DNA of 64,000 nucleotides, from assembly GCA_035578905.1 (NCBI GenBank), contig JAQJVL010000047.1, forward strand, positions 2,299,384-2,363,383, read 5' to 3'. The position numbers and the translations under genes were made by a program. This document shows positions 26,101 to 39,590 of the stretch, in pieces; position 1 is the first letter of the stretch, and every line of letters starts with the position of its first letter. Origin of the DNA: Stictocephala bisonia (Eukaryota; Arthropoda; Insecta; Hemiptera; Membracidae). The notes under the pieces are model-generated. The model saw nothing but the letters and a program-made list of their open reading frames with translations, searched no databases and was not told the origin of the DNA.

Positions 26101-29100
26101 TAAATTTTTTATATTCTTTCATTTTTGGTATTCCTTTATTACTGGTTCCCTAGTTTCATTTAGGGATTAATTCGGGGCCTAATATTAATCCCCCCTTTTG
26201 GATTTTTGGGGGGTTTGGGCCCCTTTAATTAAAAAGAAAAGGTGTTTTTTTATGAAATTATGAAAAAACATGTTTTGTAATTTTTGGTCTTTGCCCGGGT
26301 TTTTAAAGGGAAATTAAAAAAAAAAATTTAAAAAAAAAAAATTCCCTTAAAAATTTTATTTACACAGGGGGAGGCGGGGTCAAAAAGGTTTGGTTTTTAG
26401 CTTTTTAAGAAATTTTTGGGGGAGGGGGCCTTTTAAAATAAACCGGGAAATTTAAAGGGGTAAATAACAAAAATAAGGGGTTTTACATTCACTACTGCTA
26501 GGGGATTCCCCCTTTATATTAAAAGGGTTGGGTTTTTTAAAAAAGGTTAACTTACACTTGAAGTTAAGAAGTAGTTTCCCTTGGGAAAATAAATACCCAA
26601 AAAAATGCGCACTTACTTCAGGTATTTGTCGAAATTTTATTGGTTGGGTTAAAGGGGGTTTTATAAAAATAAACCTTGTCTAAAAAAAATCAAACCCTTT
26701 TCCCGAGGGGGTCCGTTAAAAACAGGCCGCCGGACCTTAGGGGTTTAAAAATTGGGTCCCAAAAAAGGGATAAAGGGGCAAAGGGTTTGGGCAAAAAAAC
26801 CCCCCAATTTAAAAATTAAAATTTTTTTCCAAACCCCATTAGCTCTTTCCCCGCCCCAAAAATTTTAACCCTTGATCAGATAAAAATTTTCCCTTTTTCT
26901 AATCGTTTTTTAAAAACCAAAACAAGTTAAAAATCCCTTCAAAAAAACGAAACATTTTTCTCGGGGGGTTATTTTTATTTTCCCCAAATTTTTTCATTCT
27001 AAATTTTAAAAATGATAATTATTTTTTAAAAAATAAAAAATGTTTAATTTTTTATTAAAAATAAAAACTTATTTTTTCAAAACTAATCAAGAAAAATATA
27101 AAAACTAAACAGAAATTTGGGTTTTTTTCCTTTTAATTTATCATTGGTTTAGTACAAATTTGTTTTTTTTTTTGTCCCCAAAAGGTTTTTATTTTTTTAC
27201 ACACCTCATGGGGATATGCAAATTTTTAAATTTCAAGGGAAAACACGAGTAAAAAATCATAAACCCGCTTTTATTATTCTTTTTATTTTTTCAAGGTTTC
27301 TTTTTAAAAAAAAAAATAAAATTACTTAAAAAACTGGGGGCCGGGATTTATGATAAAATTTTTCCCGGGGGGTTTTTTTAAAATTTAAAAACCCCCGCAG
27401 TTTTGGGGCTTTCTTTTCTCCTCCCCCCAAACTGAAAATTTAAAAATTTTTTATTTTAGAAAGATTCATTTTTTTACAATTTAAAAAGGGAAAACAACGG
27501 TTTAAAAAAAACACATACTAAATGGGTTAGTGACGGTAAAACCCAAAAAGAAAAGCCCCCCATACTCGCTTGGGGCCCACTTATTAAAACTAAAGAGCTC
27601 AAATTAAAAAAATTTCCCGAAAAGAATTAAACATAGATCCAGTATCTCAAGGTAAAAAAGTTTTTTTTTAAAACTATTGTAATTAAGATTTTTTATATGT
27701 TCATAGCAGGCAATAAAAAAGGTTTTATTTTTTTTGCCAAATTTCATAAATTTTTGGTAAAATAGGAATTTTTAAAAAAATTAAAAAATTTTATAACAAA
27801 TTTAATTGCCCGCCCCAAATAAATTAATCATTTTAAAAAAGTTACTAATTGATAAAAAAAAAAACAAGATTAAAAAGTTGAAAAAATAAAAACAAATTTG
27901 TCAATTTAGTAAAAATTAAAATTCTTTTAAAATTTTTTAAAAAAAAGGTTTTTTCAAAAGTTCCCCATATTGAAATTTTTTTATTTCCTTTTTAAAAACT
28001 TTTTTGTTTTTAATATTGGAAAATTTTTTGTTATATTTCTTTGGGGAGAATTTCCCTAAGGGCCCCCCGGCTAGGCGATGCGCAATCGTCTATTAGTTTA
28101 GAATAAAATTTTTGATTTCCCTTTTATAATCTTCTCCCAAAAATTTCTTTTTATCCCATTTTTTTGAAAAAAAAACTTTTTTTTTTTTTTTAATTATCGG
28201 GTTGTCCAATGTTGTTGATAGTAACTAAACAGGAAAACCGCGCCCAAAATTCTTTTTTAAAAGGAAATTTTTTCCCAAATTTTTATAAAAAAAGGTCTTA
28301 AATTTTTCTTTGGTTTGGGGAATAGTGTACAGTTAGGGTTTTTTAAAACCCTAGGGGCCATTTTTTTTAGTATAAAAAGAGGGGGGCTTTTTGGGGGTGT
28401 AACCACCGGTTTTTTAAAAACCCTAAAAAAAAATAAAAGAAAATTTCATGGTGCTTTTCACCCGCTTTTTCCAATTTTTCAAACCTTTAGAAAGGGGGGT
28501 TAAGCCTGGGGAAACAGAAAAAACCCAAAAATTTGGGGGGCCCATAATTTTTTATTAAAGCCAAAAAATTCATCAGATCAATTTTTTAGGGGTTGATCCA
28601 ATTGGGGGGCACTGCCAAAACCCCAAATTCCAAAAAAAAAATATCCTAAACTGTTTAAAATCACAATAAAAATCCTTTAAGGGCCCTTACCCCGGCTAAA
28701 AAACCTCGACACCCACCCTTTTTTGAGTAGAATTTTTAAACGTCATTAAAAATTTCGCAAAAGTAAAAAATATTGTTTTAAAAAAAACACCACCAAAAAA
28801 AAATCAGTTAAACGGGCCAAATTTAAAACAGAAATTTTACAAAATGCCAGACCCCTATTAAAAACCCAATTAAAAAAAAAACTGCATTTTTTATTTCAAA
28901 AAAATTAAAAAAAAATAAATTTGATTTATGGGATATTTTAAACCCTCTCTGATTATATTGGGGCAAAAATATTTTTAGGCCCCATTAAAAAAAACATATT
29001 TCCCCGAGGTTTTATTTAAATAGCGCCAAATAAAAGAAAAAACCCCTTCCCAAAGGGAAAACCCCTGGGGGACCCCCAAAGCAGTGAAATTTTTGGTGAA

Positions 29101-31633
29101 AAAACAAAATGGTTTAAAAAGGGATAAAACAACCCCGGGGAAAACCCCATTTTCAAATTGGGTGTTTGGGGCTTGGGGGTTTTCGGGCCCCCTAGCGATC
29201 TTAATAAACCCGGGGAAAAACCCCCAAAATTTTTCCCCCAAAAAACGGTTTTTTGAAATCCAAAGTGGTTGTTAAACCCCAGTAAATTTATTTTATACAG
29301 AAAATAGGAAAATTTTTCCCTGGGAAAGTTAAATTTTTAAAATCTTTAAAAAAAAATTTTGCTGTTTTTTGGGGGTCCCCTTGTGGGGGGTGGCCCCGCT
29401 AAAAGTAGGGTATATAAATTTCAATTTTCAGTTTAAAAAAACCCAGCTGTTTTTTTGCCTTTGGGGGAATCTTTTTTATATAAAAATTTCCAAAAGTTTT
29501 TTTTTTGTTTGTCTGTCTATCCTTTTTGGCCCCTTTCCCAAAAAAAAAAATCCAAAACCGTTTGCAAAGAAAATTGGGGGAAAATTTTTTCTATATACCC
29601 CCCCGGGGAAGGTTTTTGTCCCCTTTTCCCCCTTTTTTCCTTTTAACCCCAAAGGGGTCCCAAACCCCGGGGCTTCTAAAATTTTATTTTTAATTAAAAA
29701 TAGCAGGGGGTGCATGGAAGGTATAATTTTAAAAACAAATATAAAAAAGGGGAAAATTTAAAACTGTGGGTTTTAAAAAAAATGTCAAAAAATTTTTTAT
29801 GTTTTTAATTTTTTTTGTTTTGATTTCTTGTTTAAAACTATATTAATTTATTGATTTTTTTGATTAACACGTTTAAAAAAAACAAAATAGAATAAAAAAT
29901 TTTTGGAAAGGCAAAAATTAAAAAAATTAAAAAAAAAAAAAAATTTGGGGGGGGCGTCCCGGAAACCCCCCTCGGTTTGGAAATTTTTTACTTTCCCTTT
30001 TGGGAAATTCCCCATCAACCCCAATCACGCACACAAAAAAGGGCAGGATATATTTAAAAGAAATAAAAAAACATTTTTCAATTTTTAAATTTAAAAATTT
30101 TTATTAATAAAATTATTTAAAGTGACTTTTTTTTAATTTTTTTAAAACACCTAATTTTTATCCTTATCCGTAATTTCTTCCGGGTTAACAATCGGGTTTA
30201 AAACGATAGTTTTAAAAAATGGGGTTCTTACCCTTTTTGGCGTGACGCGGGGGTTTCTCGCCCCGGGAAACCCCCTCCCAAAAAGGGGAAAAGGGGGGAA
30301 AAAAATTTTAACTTCAATAAATTTAGTTTCGTAGTAAAAATTTCCCCCAAAACCTCAGGGTGGGTTTTTAAATTGGTTCCCGTTAAAACTGAAAAAGGGT
30401 TTCTGCACCTTTTTAATGGAATTTCAAATTTAAAAAAATCAAAATTTAGGCGGCGAAAGCGGGGTAAAATTGTTGGTTTTTCCCGCTAGGGAACTAACAA
30501 AAAATTTAAAGGGGACAAATAGTTTTCCCCAGGGGGGCCAGGCCATGGTTTCAGGCGGGAGGGGGAGGTAGTGCAAACGGGGATTTTGTGAAAATCCCCC
30601 AAACCTACTTCTCCTAAAGGGCTTTGTGGGACAGGTTTTTCAAAAACCCTTTGTTAAAAATTGGGGGGGTTTTAAAAAATTTTTATAGTTTTTCTCGAAA
30701 GGTTTTTTTGTTAAATTTAAAATTAAAAATTTAAAAAACTGGGAATAAAAGAATTTAGATAGTTAAAAAAACAATTTAAAAATTAAAAAAAGATAGGCCC
30801 TTTCCCCCTATAAAAAATTTTGTTTTTGCCAAAAACTTATTCGGTTACAAAGCCAAAAAAAAAAATCGTAAAAAAGTCCCTGGAAATAATTGGAAAAAAT
30901 TTTATTTTAAAAGAAAAAAAAAACAGCTGTTTTTGGGACCGGGAACACCCGGTTAAAACTTTAAAATACGGGAGGCAATTTTCCCCCCCGGGAGCTAAAA
31001 TAAAAGGTTTTTAATTTTTTCCGGGGGGATTCAAAGACGAGGCCGTGCCCGTAGACTGGGACGGTTTCCCCTGGGGGGGAAATCCGGGTGGATTGGAAAT
31101 TTTTCCTTTTCCAAAATTTGGTTAAAAATATACCAGCTGGCCAAAAACCCATTTCCAGGTTTTGGGGGCAAAAGGGCCCAATTTTTTTCCCGGGTTTGTG
31201 GGGGTGGGCGTACTTTACTTAAATTTCGTGGGGGGGTTTCCCGGGGGCGATGAAAACTGTCTTACTGCACATTTGGGCTTTGGGGTCTGGAATGCAGGGG
31301 AAGGGGGGAGGGTGGGGGTGACTTTTTTTTAAACCCCCCCAAAAAAATCTTTAAACCACTTTCCCTTTTTTTGGAAAAAAATTTAAAAATTTTTCCCTAC
31401 CCACCAGAAAAACCCCCAGAAGGGGTTTCCCCGGGCCCGGGGTTTTTTGAAAAATTGACCCCCCCTGGGACTAATTATTTTGATTTTTGTTTATTTCCCC
31501 CGGAAAATGCGGATTTTGGAAAAAAGAATTGGGTCTTCGTCGGGAATTTTTTTTATGCTGCAGTGGGAAAACCCGGGGCGGGGAGCTGCCAAAAGGAAAA
31601 AAATAAACCAAAAATAAAGGGGTTTTTTTTCCT

Positions 31634-33981
31634 TGTGGTTTTCCCGGGTTTTTTGGGCCGGGGACATTTAAAGTTTTTTTTTTTTTGTCGTTTGTCTGCC
31701 CCGGCTGCCTAGATTCCTTTTTGCCCTGGGGTTTTTGCGTTTCCTTTTTTGGGCCCTTTTGGCCCAAAATTTTCCCTTTCGTTCCGTGTTCCCGCCGGGT
31801 TTGGTCAAGTTTTGGCCCGTCTGTTCATTTGTTTTTCCGCAAACCGTTTCGTTTACGGGGAAAAAATGTTAGGGGGGTAAAAGGGTTTCCCAAAAAGTAA
31901 GGGGTTTTTTTTTGTAATTTTTCCCAAAAATTTAAACACCCCTTTTTGGGGAAAAATAACTTTTTTTTCATGGAAAAATTTAATCGTTCTTGCTTGTGTT
32001 TTTTAGAGGTTTTGGGTTTTTAAATTTTTGTTCTTTGTCTAGGTGTTTCCCCAGATAGGGGTTAAAAAAACCCAAAGTGCTTTTCCCTGGGTTTCCTTTT
32101 TTCCCCTTAATTACCGGTTTTAAAAGTTTTTTAAAATTTTTTGTTTTTTTTTTTTAATTGTAATTCTGTATAATGTTTATGGGACCTTTTTTTTTGTTGT
32201 AGTTTAACCCATTCATTTTTTTTTCTTTTGGGGCCCAATTTACCTAAGCTTTTTAAACTTTTCATGTTTTAAAAAAACCCATTGCTTTATGTAATTTCCC
32301 TAGCTAGTATTCGTTTGTCTTTTTTTTTTGGGGCCATATACGTAATTAATTCCTTTTTTAATTTTTTAATTTTGTTAAAATTTGGGCCCTTTAAAAACTG
32401 AGTTTCCAACGTAATTGGTCCCTAGCCTTAAAAAAATTTAAATTTTTACAGCTTGTTTTTCCTCCAATCATGTATAAAAATTTTTTCCCCTTCCCTGGGT
32501 TTTTTGGCGAAATCAAGAAATTATAAAATTTTGTTTGGGTTTGTGTTTTTTTTTTGGGAAAAGGGGTTTGGGGTGTTTTTTTTAAAAAGGCTTTGTTTAA
32601 AACCTTGCAGGTTTCCCGGGTCCTTTTAGGGGGGGGGGACTTTTTAAAAAATCCCCGGGCGGGCCGGGCAATGTTCTTTCATTTTCATGCTTTGCCGGCC
32701 TGAAGGGGGCCATGTGGGAAACCCGGAAAATCGCCCGCTAAACCCCCTCTAAATCTTTAGGGTTTCAAAGGGCTTTTTGTCCTCAGGTCCCGTGCGTTTT
32801 CCCTTTTTTTTCCCCCCGGGGGCTTGGGGCTTTTGGGGGGGATTTTTTGGAAAAAAAGGAAAAAAAAAAATAAATAAAAAAGAAAAAAAATTGAAGAAAA
32901 AAAAAAAAAATTTTTTATGGAAAAAATGGGATTTTGGCCTAGGCCTTTAAAAAATTGAAAAATTTAAAAAGTGGTTTTTATAAAACCAAAGCCATGGGGA
33001 CATTGCTAGGAATTATTTTTTAAAAAATTTTAAAAAAAAAAAGAAAAAAAAAACGGGTTGGGTTTTATTTTATTTATTTAATTTGTTTATTTTTAAATTT
33101 TTATATTTTTTTTTGGTTTTATTTTGTTTGGGCCCTATGGTTTAAATTTTTGTTAAACGTTTTATTATTATGTTTAAGGGGGTAGTGATTTTTGTTATTT
33201 ATTTATTTATTTCTTTTTTTTGGTTTATTGGGTTTTCCCGGGGAAAAATAATGGCCTTTTAAAAATGACTTTTTTTTCTAGGTTTCCGTGTTATAATTTT
33301 TTTTTTAAAATTGTTTAATTTTTAAAAAAAAAAATCACCAAAAGGGGGTTTTGGGTTCTTTTGTTTTAAATTTAATTTTGGAGGCTTTCCCCGGGATTTT
33401 CCCGGGGGTTTTTCCCTGGCCCCGGGGGAAAAAAAGGGAAAGGGGGGGGGTTAAAAATTTCCGGTTTAAAAATGTTTTTGATCCAAAAAAATTTTCTAAA
33501 ATTTTTTTACTTTTTTTTTTGGGGGTTTTCTAAAAATTTTTTTTCTTAAAAGGCATTTTAAAATTTTGTTAATAAATTTTTTTCTTTTTTGGGTTTTCTC
33601 CCGGGCCGACCGCAGATAAAGGGCCCAAAAACCCTGTAATTGTTAACTTTGGGTATTGTTTGAGGGTTTTTTTGTTTTTTTAGGGGTAAAAATGTTTTGG
33701 TAGGGTTTTGTGTTAAAATTGTTAAATTTTTGTGTGTTTTTGTTAATTTTTTTTAAAAAGGCCCAAATTTATATTGGGCCCCTGCCGTTTTGATTAAAAA
33801 AAAATATTTTTTTGGTTTTAAGATAAAAAATTTTGTTTTGCTCCCCCTTTCCGAGTGTTTATTTTGGCCCTTTCCCCAAAAAGGGCCCCCCGTGTTTTCC
33901 CCCAAACCCCTTTGGGGGTTGTTTTGGGGGCCCCCCCCGGTTGGCACGCTTCCCGCTTTGGAGGGGGGGGATGGGTTTTCA
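31634..33981 (+). repeat. Left long terminal repeat (copy A), corrupted
   Basis: Aligns in direct orientation with 42607-44810. Shared anchors include GGGCCGGG then ACA near the start, CATGTGGGA (32711), CATTGCTAGGAATTAT (33001), GACCGCAGATA (33608) and GGTTGGCACGCTTCCC (33939). The end is GATGGGTTTTCA. The start is placed where copies A, B and C stop resembling each other, with an uncertainty of some tens of bases. Confidence 0.82.
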
Positions 33982-35015
33982 AATTGGGGAGCAGAAAACG
34001 TGGTTTTTGATCCCCGGGGCCCCGGGTTATGGGGGCCCGGGCCCGCTTCCAAAAAGATTTTTTTTTTTAGGAGCCCGGGGCACCCAAAAAAAAGTAGAAG
34101 GGAAAGGGGAGGGTGGGGCCGAAAACCAAAAAGGGAACCTCAAAAAAAGAAAAAAGGGGCCCGGGAGGCTCAAAGGGAAAACCCCAGGCACATGAGGCCC
34201 GGGGTCCCAGGGCCGGGGGCCTTGGGCACGTTAGGGGGAAAAAGTGCGGGAAAAAAAAGGGGGCCCCTGACCCAGGGGGGCCCCTAGGAGTTTTGTGGGG
34301 AAACCCCGGAAAAGTGGCCCCAAAAAAATCCTCAAAACTAGATCATCTCCAAAAATTTTTACGCCCAAACCGGGCGGGTTTTCCCCCCCCCCCCCGGCCC
34401 CCCGGGTTGGGCCTCCTTAAAAAAAGGGGCAAAAAAAGATGCCCCCAAAAGTTTCCCCAAAGGGGGCCCGGCCCCGGTTTTACGGGCCTAAATGGAGGTT
34501 CCCAAATTTCCCAAAACCTCTAACCCCCCCTTTCCCCAAACTTCCAAAAAACCTTTTTCGGGTTTTTTTTTTTTCAAAAAAACCCCCCAAAAAATTTTTA
34601 AATTTTTTTTTTTTTTCCCCCCCCCCAAACCCCCAAAAAAAAACCCCCGGGAAGCGACCAATCCCCCCCGGGCCCAACCCCGCGGAAAACTGCTCCCGGG
34701 AGCCCCCCCCCTTTCCCGGGGATTTTTTGAACTTTTAAAAATTTTTGGGGGGTCCACCAAACCACCGGCCCCAACCAAATTCAATCTCCTTGCCCCGGAA
34801 GGGGGAACATTTGCAGGGTAGGCCCTCTCCCAAAAAAAAAAAAATTTCAAACCCCAAAATACACAAAAAAAAAAGGGCAAAAATTTCCCGGGGGGCCAAA
34901 AAAAAGAAAATTAAAAAAACCCCCCCGCCCACGGCCCCCTGCCGGGCCACTCCAAATTTCCCCCCAAAAAAAAAAAAAATTCAACAAAAATAAACCAAAA
35001 ACGGGGTTTTCCCAG

Positions 35016-35054
<39 letters not shown>

Positions 35055-35240
35055 AAGTTAAATTATTTAAATTTTTTTTTTTTTTTTTTTTCATTAATTT
35101 TTTTTTGGGTTTTTTTCCTTTTTTTTTTTTCCCCACCCTTTTACCAAAAGGGCACCCTTGGGCGGTTTGGTCGGACAAAAAATGGGGCCCATAAAATGGC
35201 AAAAAAAAACCCACCGTAAAAAAAAACCCAAAAAAGAAAT

Positions 35241-35295
<55 letters not shown>

Positions 35296-35321
35296 AAAAA
35301 AACCCCGCCTTTTTTCCAAAA
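33982..35321 (+). other. Gypsy interior, left part; no domain recognisable
   Basis: Corrupted GC-rich sequence between the left LTR and the inverted LTR copy. By position it should hold the primer-binding site and the start of gag. Neither can be recognised. The T/A homopolymers at 35019-35090 and 35247-35291 are extreme and probably artefactual. Confidence 0.5.
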
Positions 35322-37773
35322 TTTAACCCATTCCCCCCCCCCCCCCAAAGCTTTTGGGGAAGCCCTGCCAAAACCGGGGGGGTGGCCAAAAAAAAAGGCG
35401 GGAGGGATGGGGGGGAAAAAGGGGGGGGGAGGTTTTTTTTGGAGGGGGGTCAAAAATAACCTCCCGGGAGTGAGCCCAAAAAAAAATTTTTTTATCATGG
35501 GAAAAAAAACCAAGGAAAAATTTTTAAAAATTTAAACAAAAACGGAGAAGGGGCCCCAATATAAAAATTTTCAATTAAATAAATAACCCAAAAACACAAA
35601 ATTTTTAAAAATTAAAACGCCCAAAAGCTTTCCAAAAAAATTAAAAGCAACAAAACCAAAAAAACTCCTTTTCATACCAAAGTTTAAAAAATTAAAATGG
35701 GCCCATCCTAAACTTCCCGGTCGGGGCCCGAAAACACCCAAAAAAAAAAAAGTAAAAACAAATTATTAACAAATTTAAAAAAATGACCTTAAAAAAAAAC
35801 AAATTTGGGGAAACCCCCCAAAAAAAAAAAAGTGAAAAAAATTTTGGGAAAAAAATTTTTGGATCCCAACACTTAAAAAACCCCCCAAAATTTTGGGGGG
35901 GCCCCATTCCCCTTTATTCCACCGGGCCCGGGGGTAAGGCCCCGGAAACCCCGGGCCCCTCCGAAAATTAAAAATTTAAAAAAACAAACCCTTTAAACCC
36001 CCCTTTTTTGGGGGAAATTTAAAAATTTAAAAAAAAAAAAAAAAAAAATTAAAAAACCCCGGTACCCGGTTAAAAAAAAAAAAAAAGGGGTTTTCCCCCC
36101 CTTTTTTAAAAGGGGGGGGGAAAATTTTTATCCCCGACATTAAAAAATACCAAAACCCCCAAAAAAAAATAAAATAAAAAAAACTAAAAAACACTAGGCC
36201 CAAAAAATAAAAAAAACCAAAAAGAAAAAAAAAATTTTGCCATTGGGGAACCCCAAAAAAAAAAATAATTAAAATCAAAAAAAAAATTTAAAAATAAAAA
36301 AAAAAACTTAAATTAAAAAAAATTAAAAAAAAAAATAATCAAAAGTTTTTTTTTTTTTTTTTTTTTTTTTTCTTTAAAATTTTTAAAAAAATAATTTTCC
36401 TTTTGAAATGTCCCCATTCCCGTTTTTAAAAATCATTGGGTTAAAAAAGGTTTTAAGTTTTAGGCCCAGCCAATACAGTTTTTCCCTAAAAATTTTTTTT
36501 TCTTCTTCTATTTTTTCTTTTTTTTATTTTTTTTATTTTTTCTTTTTCAAAAATCCAAACCCCCCTCAAACCGCCGGGAAAAAAAAGGAAAAGCACTGAC
36601 CTGAGGGGCAGGAAACTTGTACCCTAAAGATGTTTTGAGCGGGTGGGGCGACTTTCCAAGGGTTCCCCCATGGTCCCAGGCCAGGTAAAATGGGGGGATG
36701 ATAGGGAAAAAAATTTGCCCCCGGGCGGGCCCGGGTGAGGGGGTTGGGAAAATCCCCCCTCAAGGGCCCTGGACTGAAAAGGGAAAAACCCCGCCATTAA
36801 AAAAAAAGAAAAAAAGCCAAAAAACCCTTTTAAAAAAAAAAATAAAACAAAAACCAAAATAAAATAAGTGTTTCCAATTTATTTTTCGCCAAACTTAACA
36901 AGAAGAGACAAACTTTAAAAATTGAATTTGGGGGGCAACAAGACAGTGAAAAAAATAAATTTTTTTTGGCATTGGGCTAATTACGTTGGAAACTTTAGAT
37001 TTAAGAAAATTAAAAAATTTAAAAAAAATTTAAAAAAAAATTAAAATTTCGTATATGGATTAAAAAAAAAAACAAAAATGAAACTAGGGGGATGGTTTCA
37101 TGGCAATAGGTTTTAACCCCGGGAAAAAAATAAAGAAAAACTAGGTGAATTTTTCAAAGAAAAAAAAAATGTATCGGTAAAATACAAATGTTTAAAAAAG
37201 GGCCCCCAAAACCCCTTTTACAAAATTTCAAATTGGGAAAATTAAAAAAAAAGATATAATAAAAACATTAAAAGGTAAATTTAAAACGGTTTAAAAAGGG
37301 AAAAAATGGGAAGCAAAGGCTTTTAAAACCCGGGCTTGGGGAAAAAACCCTCTAGGGAAAAAAACACCAAATTTAAACCAAAAAAAAATGGGAAAAAACA
37401 AGAAAAAAAAATTTTAAAATTTTTCAATGAAAAAAAAAGTTTTTCAAAAAAAAAGGGTGAATTAAAAAATTTGGAATTACAAAAAAGGGGAAAACCTTTT
37501 CGTTTTGGGGAAAACCGGGGTTTAAAATATTTTTTGTGGGGGGGAAACGGCTGGGGGAGAAAAAAAAAGAAAAAGGGCAGGCCCAAATTGGAACCCAAGC
37601 TTGGGGGGGAAAAACGGAAAAGAAAAAAAAAGGAAAAAAGGGGCCCAAAGGGGCCCCCAAGTACGCGAAACGCCCGGGCACAAGGGGAATTCCAAGGGGA
37701 AACCTGGCAGACAAAAGGGCGAAAAAAAAAAAAGTAAAAAGTTAAACCCGGGCAATTAAACCCGGTACAACCT
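35322..37773 (-). repeat. Inverted LTR copy (copy C) inside the gypsy element
   Basis: The reverse complement of this segment follows the LTR over its whole length. Examples on the plus strand are CCCATTCCCCCCC then AAAGC at 35328-35350, TCAATTAAATAAATAACC near 35570, GCACTGACCTGAGG near 36593, TTGTACCCTAAAGATG near 36617, GGCAGACAAAAGGGCG near 37704 and CCCGGTACAACC near 37761. No gypsy interior on the minus strand is seen beside it, so it is best explained as a solo LTR of the same family inserted in the opposite direction. Confidence 0.82.
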
Positions 37774-39590
37774 TTACTTTTCTTTGGGGGTTTTAAACCG
37801 GGGTCTTTTTTCAGGGTGAGCTTTTCCCAAAAAGGGTGGGGCCCCAAACCCCCCTCAGGCCCCATGATCCAGAATTTCCCCGTGAGCGATTGGGGGGGGA
37901 TCCTGGGAGCTTTTTTTTGTTTCTTTGGGCCTTTCTCGGGGGTTAGTGAGAAAGCCCCGGCATGCAGGTGGGGGGCTTGCTTTTGTTTTGGTTTTCCCCC
38001 TTTTTGTAGGGGGTCCCGGGTTGGGGGGGGGGTTTTCTGAGTTTTTGTTTTTGGCCCGTGAGGGCCCCCGGTGGACTGTTCCCCCCGAGAGTTACTTTTT
38101 GTCAAGTTTCCTTATTTGACCAGGGAGGGGGGGTCATGGACAGAAATTTTTAATTTGGGGGCCCGGGTGGGGGGGATCTTTTGGGAGCCAAATTTCTCTT
38201 CAGGTCAAGGAAGCTTTGTCAAGGGGTTTTTTGCCCACCCCTTTTGAAGCTGACAACCCGGGTTTGTGTCACCGGGATGGCAATTTTTCCCCAAGAAAGG
38301 TGAATTTGGTTTTTTTTGGTGTTCCTTTTGACTTTTCGGGGGCTGATCCCGCTGGGGGAAAATTTTTTCCCCGCAGGTGCAGTTCTCAAAAACCCGCCCA
38401 AAGGGGGGGATTCTGGAAGGGGTCCCTCGTGTTTCTTTCCCCACCCCTCGAGGCTATGTCTGTAAAGGGGTGAAATCGGCCCCCGGGGGAGGGTTTGTGG
38501 TTTTTTGGCCTCCCGGTTTTTTTGCTTTTTCTTGTGGGGCCCAAACCCGGTTTTCCCTTTTTGAGTGCCCACGTTTCTCGAGGGGCGTTTGGGGGGGGAA
38601 ACGTTTAAGCGCGGGGGGTTTTCCTCCCCCCAGGAGCTCCCCCGTTTGGGTTTCGAAATGGGGGTGGGGGCCCTTTGGGCCCCTTTACCCCGTGCCCAAG
38701 CAGGAGTGCGGGGGGTTTTTTCGGGGGCCTTTTTGGGGATGGGGTTTCCCCGGGGGGCTTAAATGCGGTCCAAAAACGGGGTGTTTCCCGGGTTTTTGGG
38801 TTTTTTTTTGGGGTAAAGGTTTTGGGGTTTGAGCCCTTCGGGGTTTTTGGTTGGGGGAAAGCAGTAAACTTTAGCCTTTCTCTTTTTTGGGTCCCTTGGG
38901 CGGCCTTAGGACTTTTTCAGGGGACCAAACCCAAACCCTTTCTATTTTCTTGCTTGGGGGCGGGACCCCAAAACTCCTTACCCATTAATTTCTAAAAGGG
39001 GGGTTTTTTCCTTTTTTTAAAATTTAAGGGTTTTTCCCGGAGGTTGGGGTTTTTTTTTGTTGCCAAGGGGCCTGGGGGGTTTTTTTGTATTTCCCAGGGG
39101 CCCGACTTTATCTCTAAAGGGGTTGGGAAAGGTGCTTGACCTCCAAAAGGGGGGCCAAAATATTTTTTTAAGTTTAATCGGCGGGGTTTTTTGGTTTGCT
39201 AGTAGGGGATTTTTGATGCCCCCCCGCAGTCGGGGGGGTGGGTTTTGAGCCCGAACAACCCCCAAGGGGGGGATTTTCCGGTTTGGGGCATCCCCCCTGA
39301 AAACAGAAAGGAGGGGGTTAGGGGGCTGTGTTTGCGGTTTTTCCGGGTGTTTTTAAAGCCGGAGCTTGGGGCCCCCTTTTCTTCTGGAGTATGGGGTCCC
39401 AAACCCCCAAAAAATTTCAGGGCCCCCTTTTGAAGTTATTCCGTTAAAAAAACCCTTTCCCCCCCAAAGGGGTGGGGGGGTTTGAGGGGGCCATTTATGG
39501 GGGGGAAACTTTTGAGCAAGGGGGTGATTTTAAAAAGGCCCGTTTGCTTTAAGGGGGAGTCCCGGGTTTTTCTTGTGCCCCAAGCCTAAT
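37774..39590 (+). other. Gypsy interior, presumed gag and protease region
   Basis: Corrupted sequence between the inverted LTR copy and the reverse transcriptase traces. By position it should encode the rest of gag and the aspartic protease. I cannot see a CCHC zinc knuckle or a protease DTG/DSG motif that I would trust. Confidence 0.45.

Noticed and set aside
33790..35513. Several overlapping frames of 100-165 codons
   Set aside because: Gly/Pro/Lys/Phe-rich translations of smeared homopolymers, partly inside an LTR. No domain.
37323..38105. 260-codon minus-strand protein rich in Phe, Pro and Lys
   Set aside because: It lies in the corrupted tract and partly antisense to the inverted LTR copy; composition follows from homopolymer runs.
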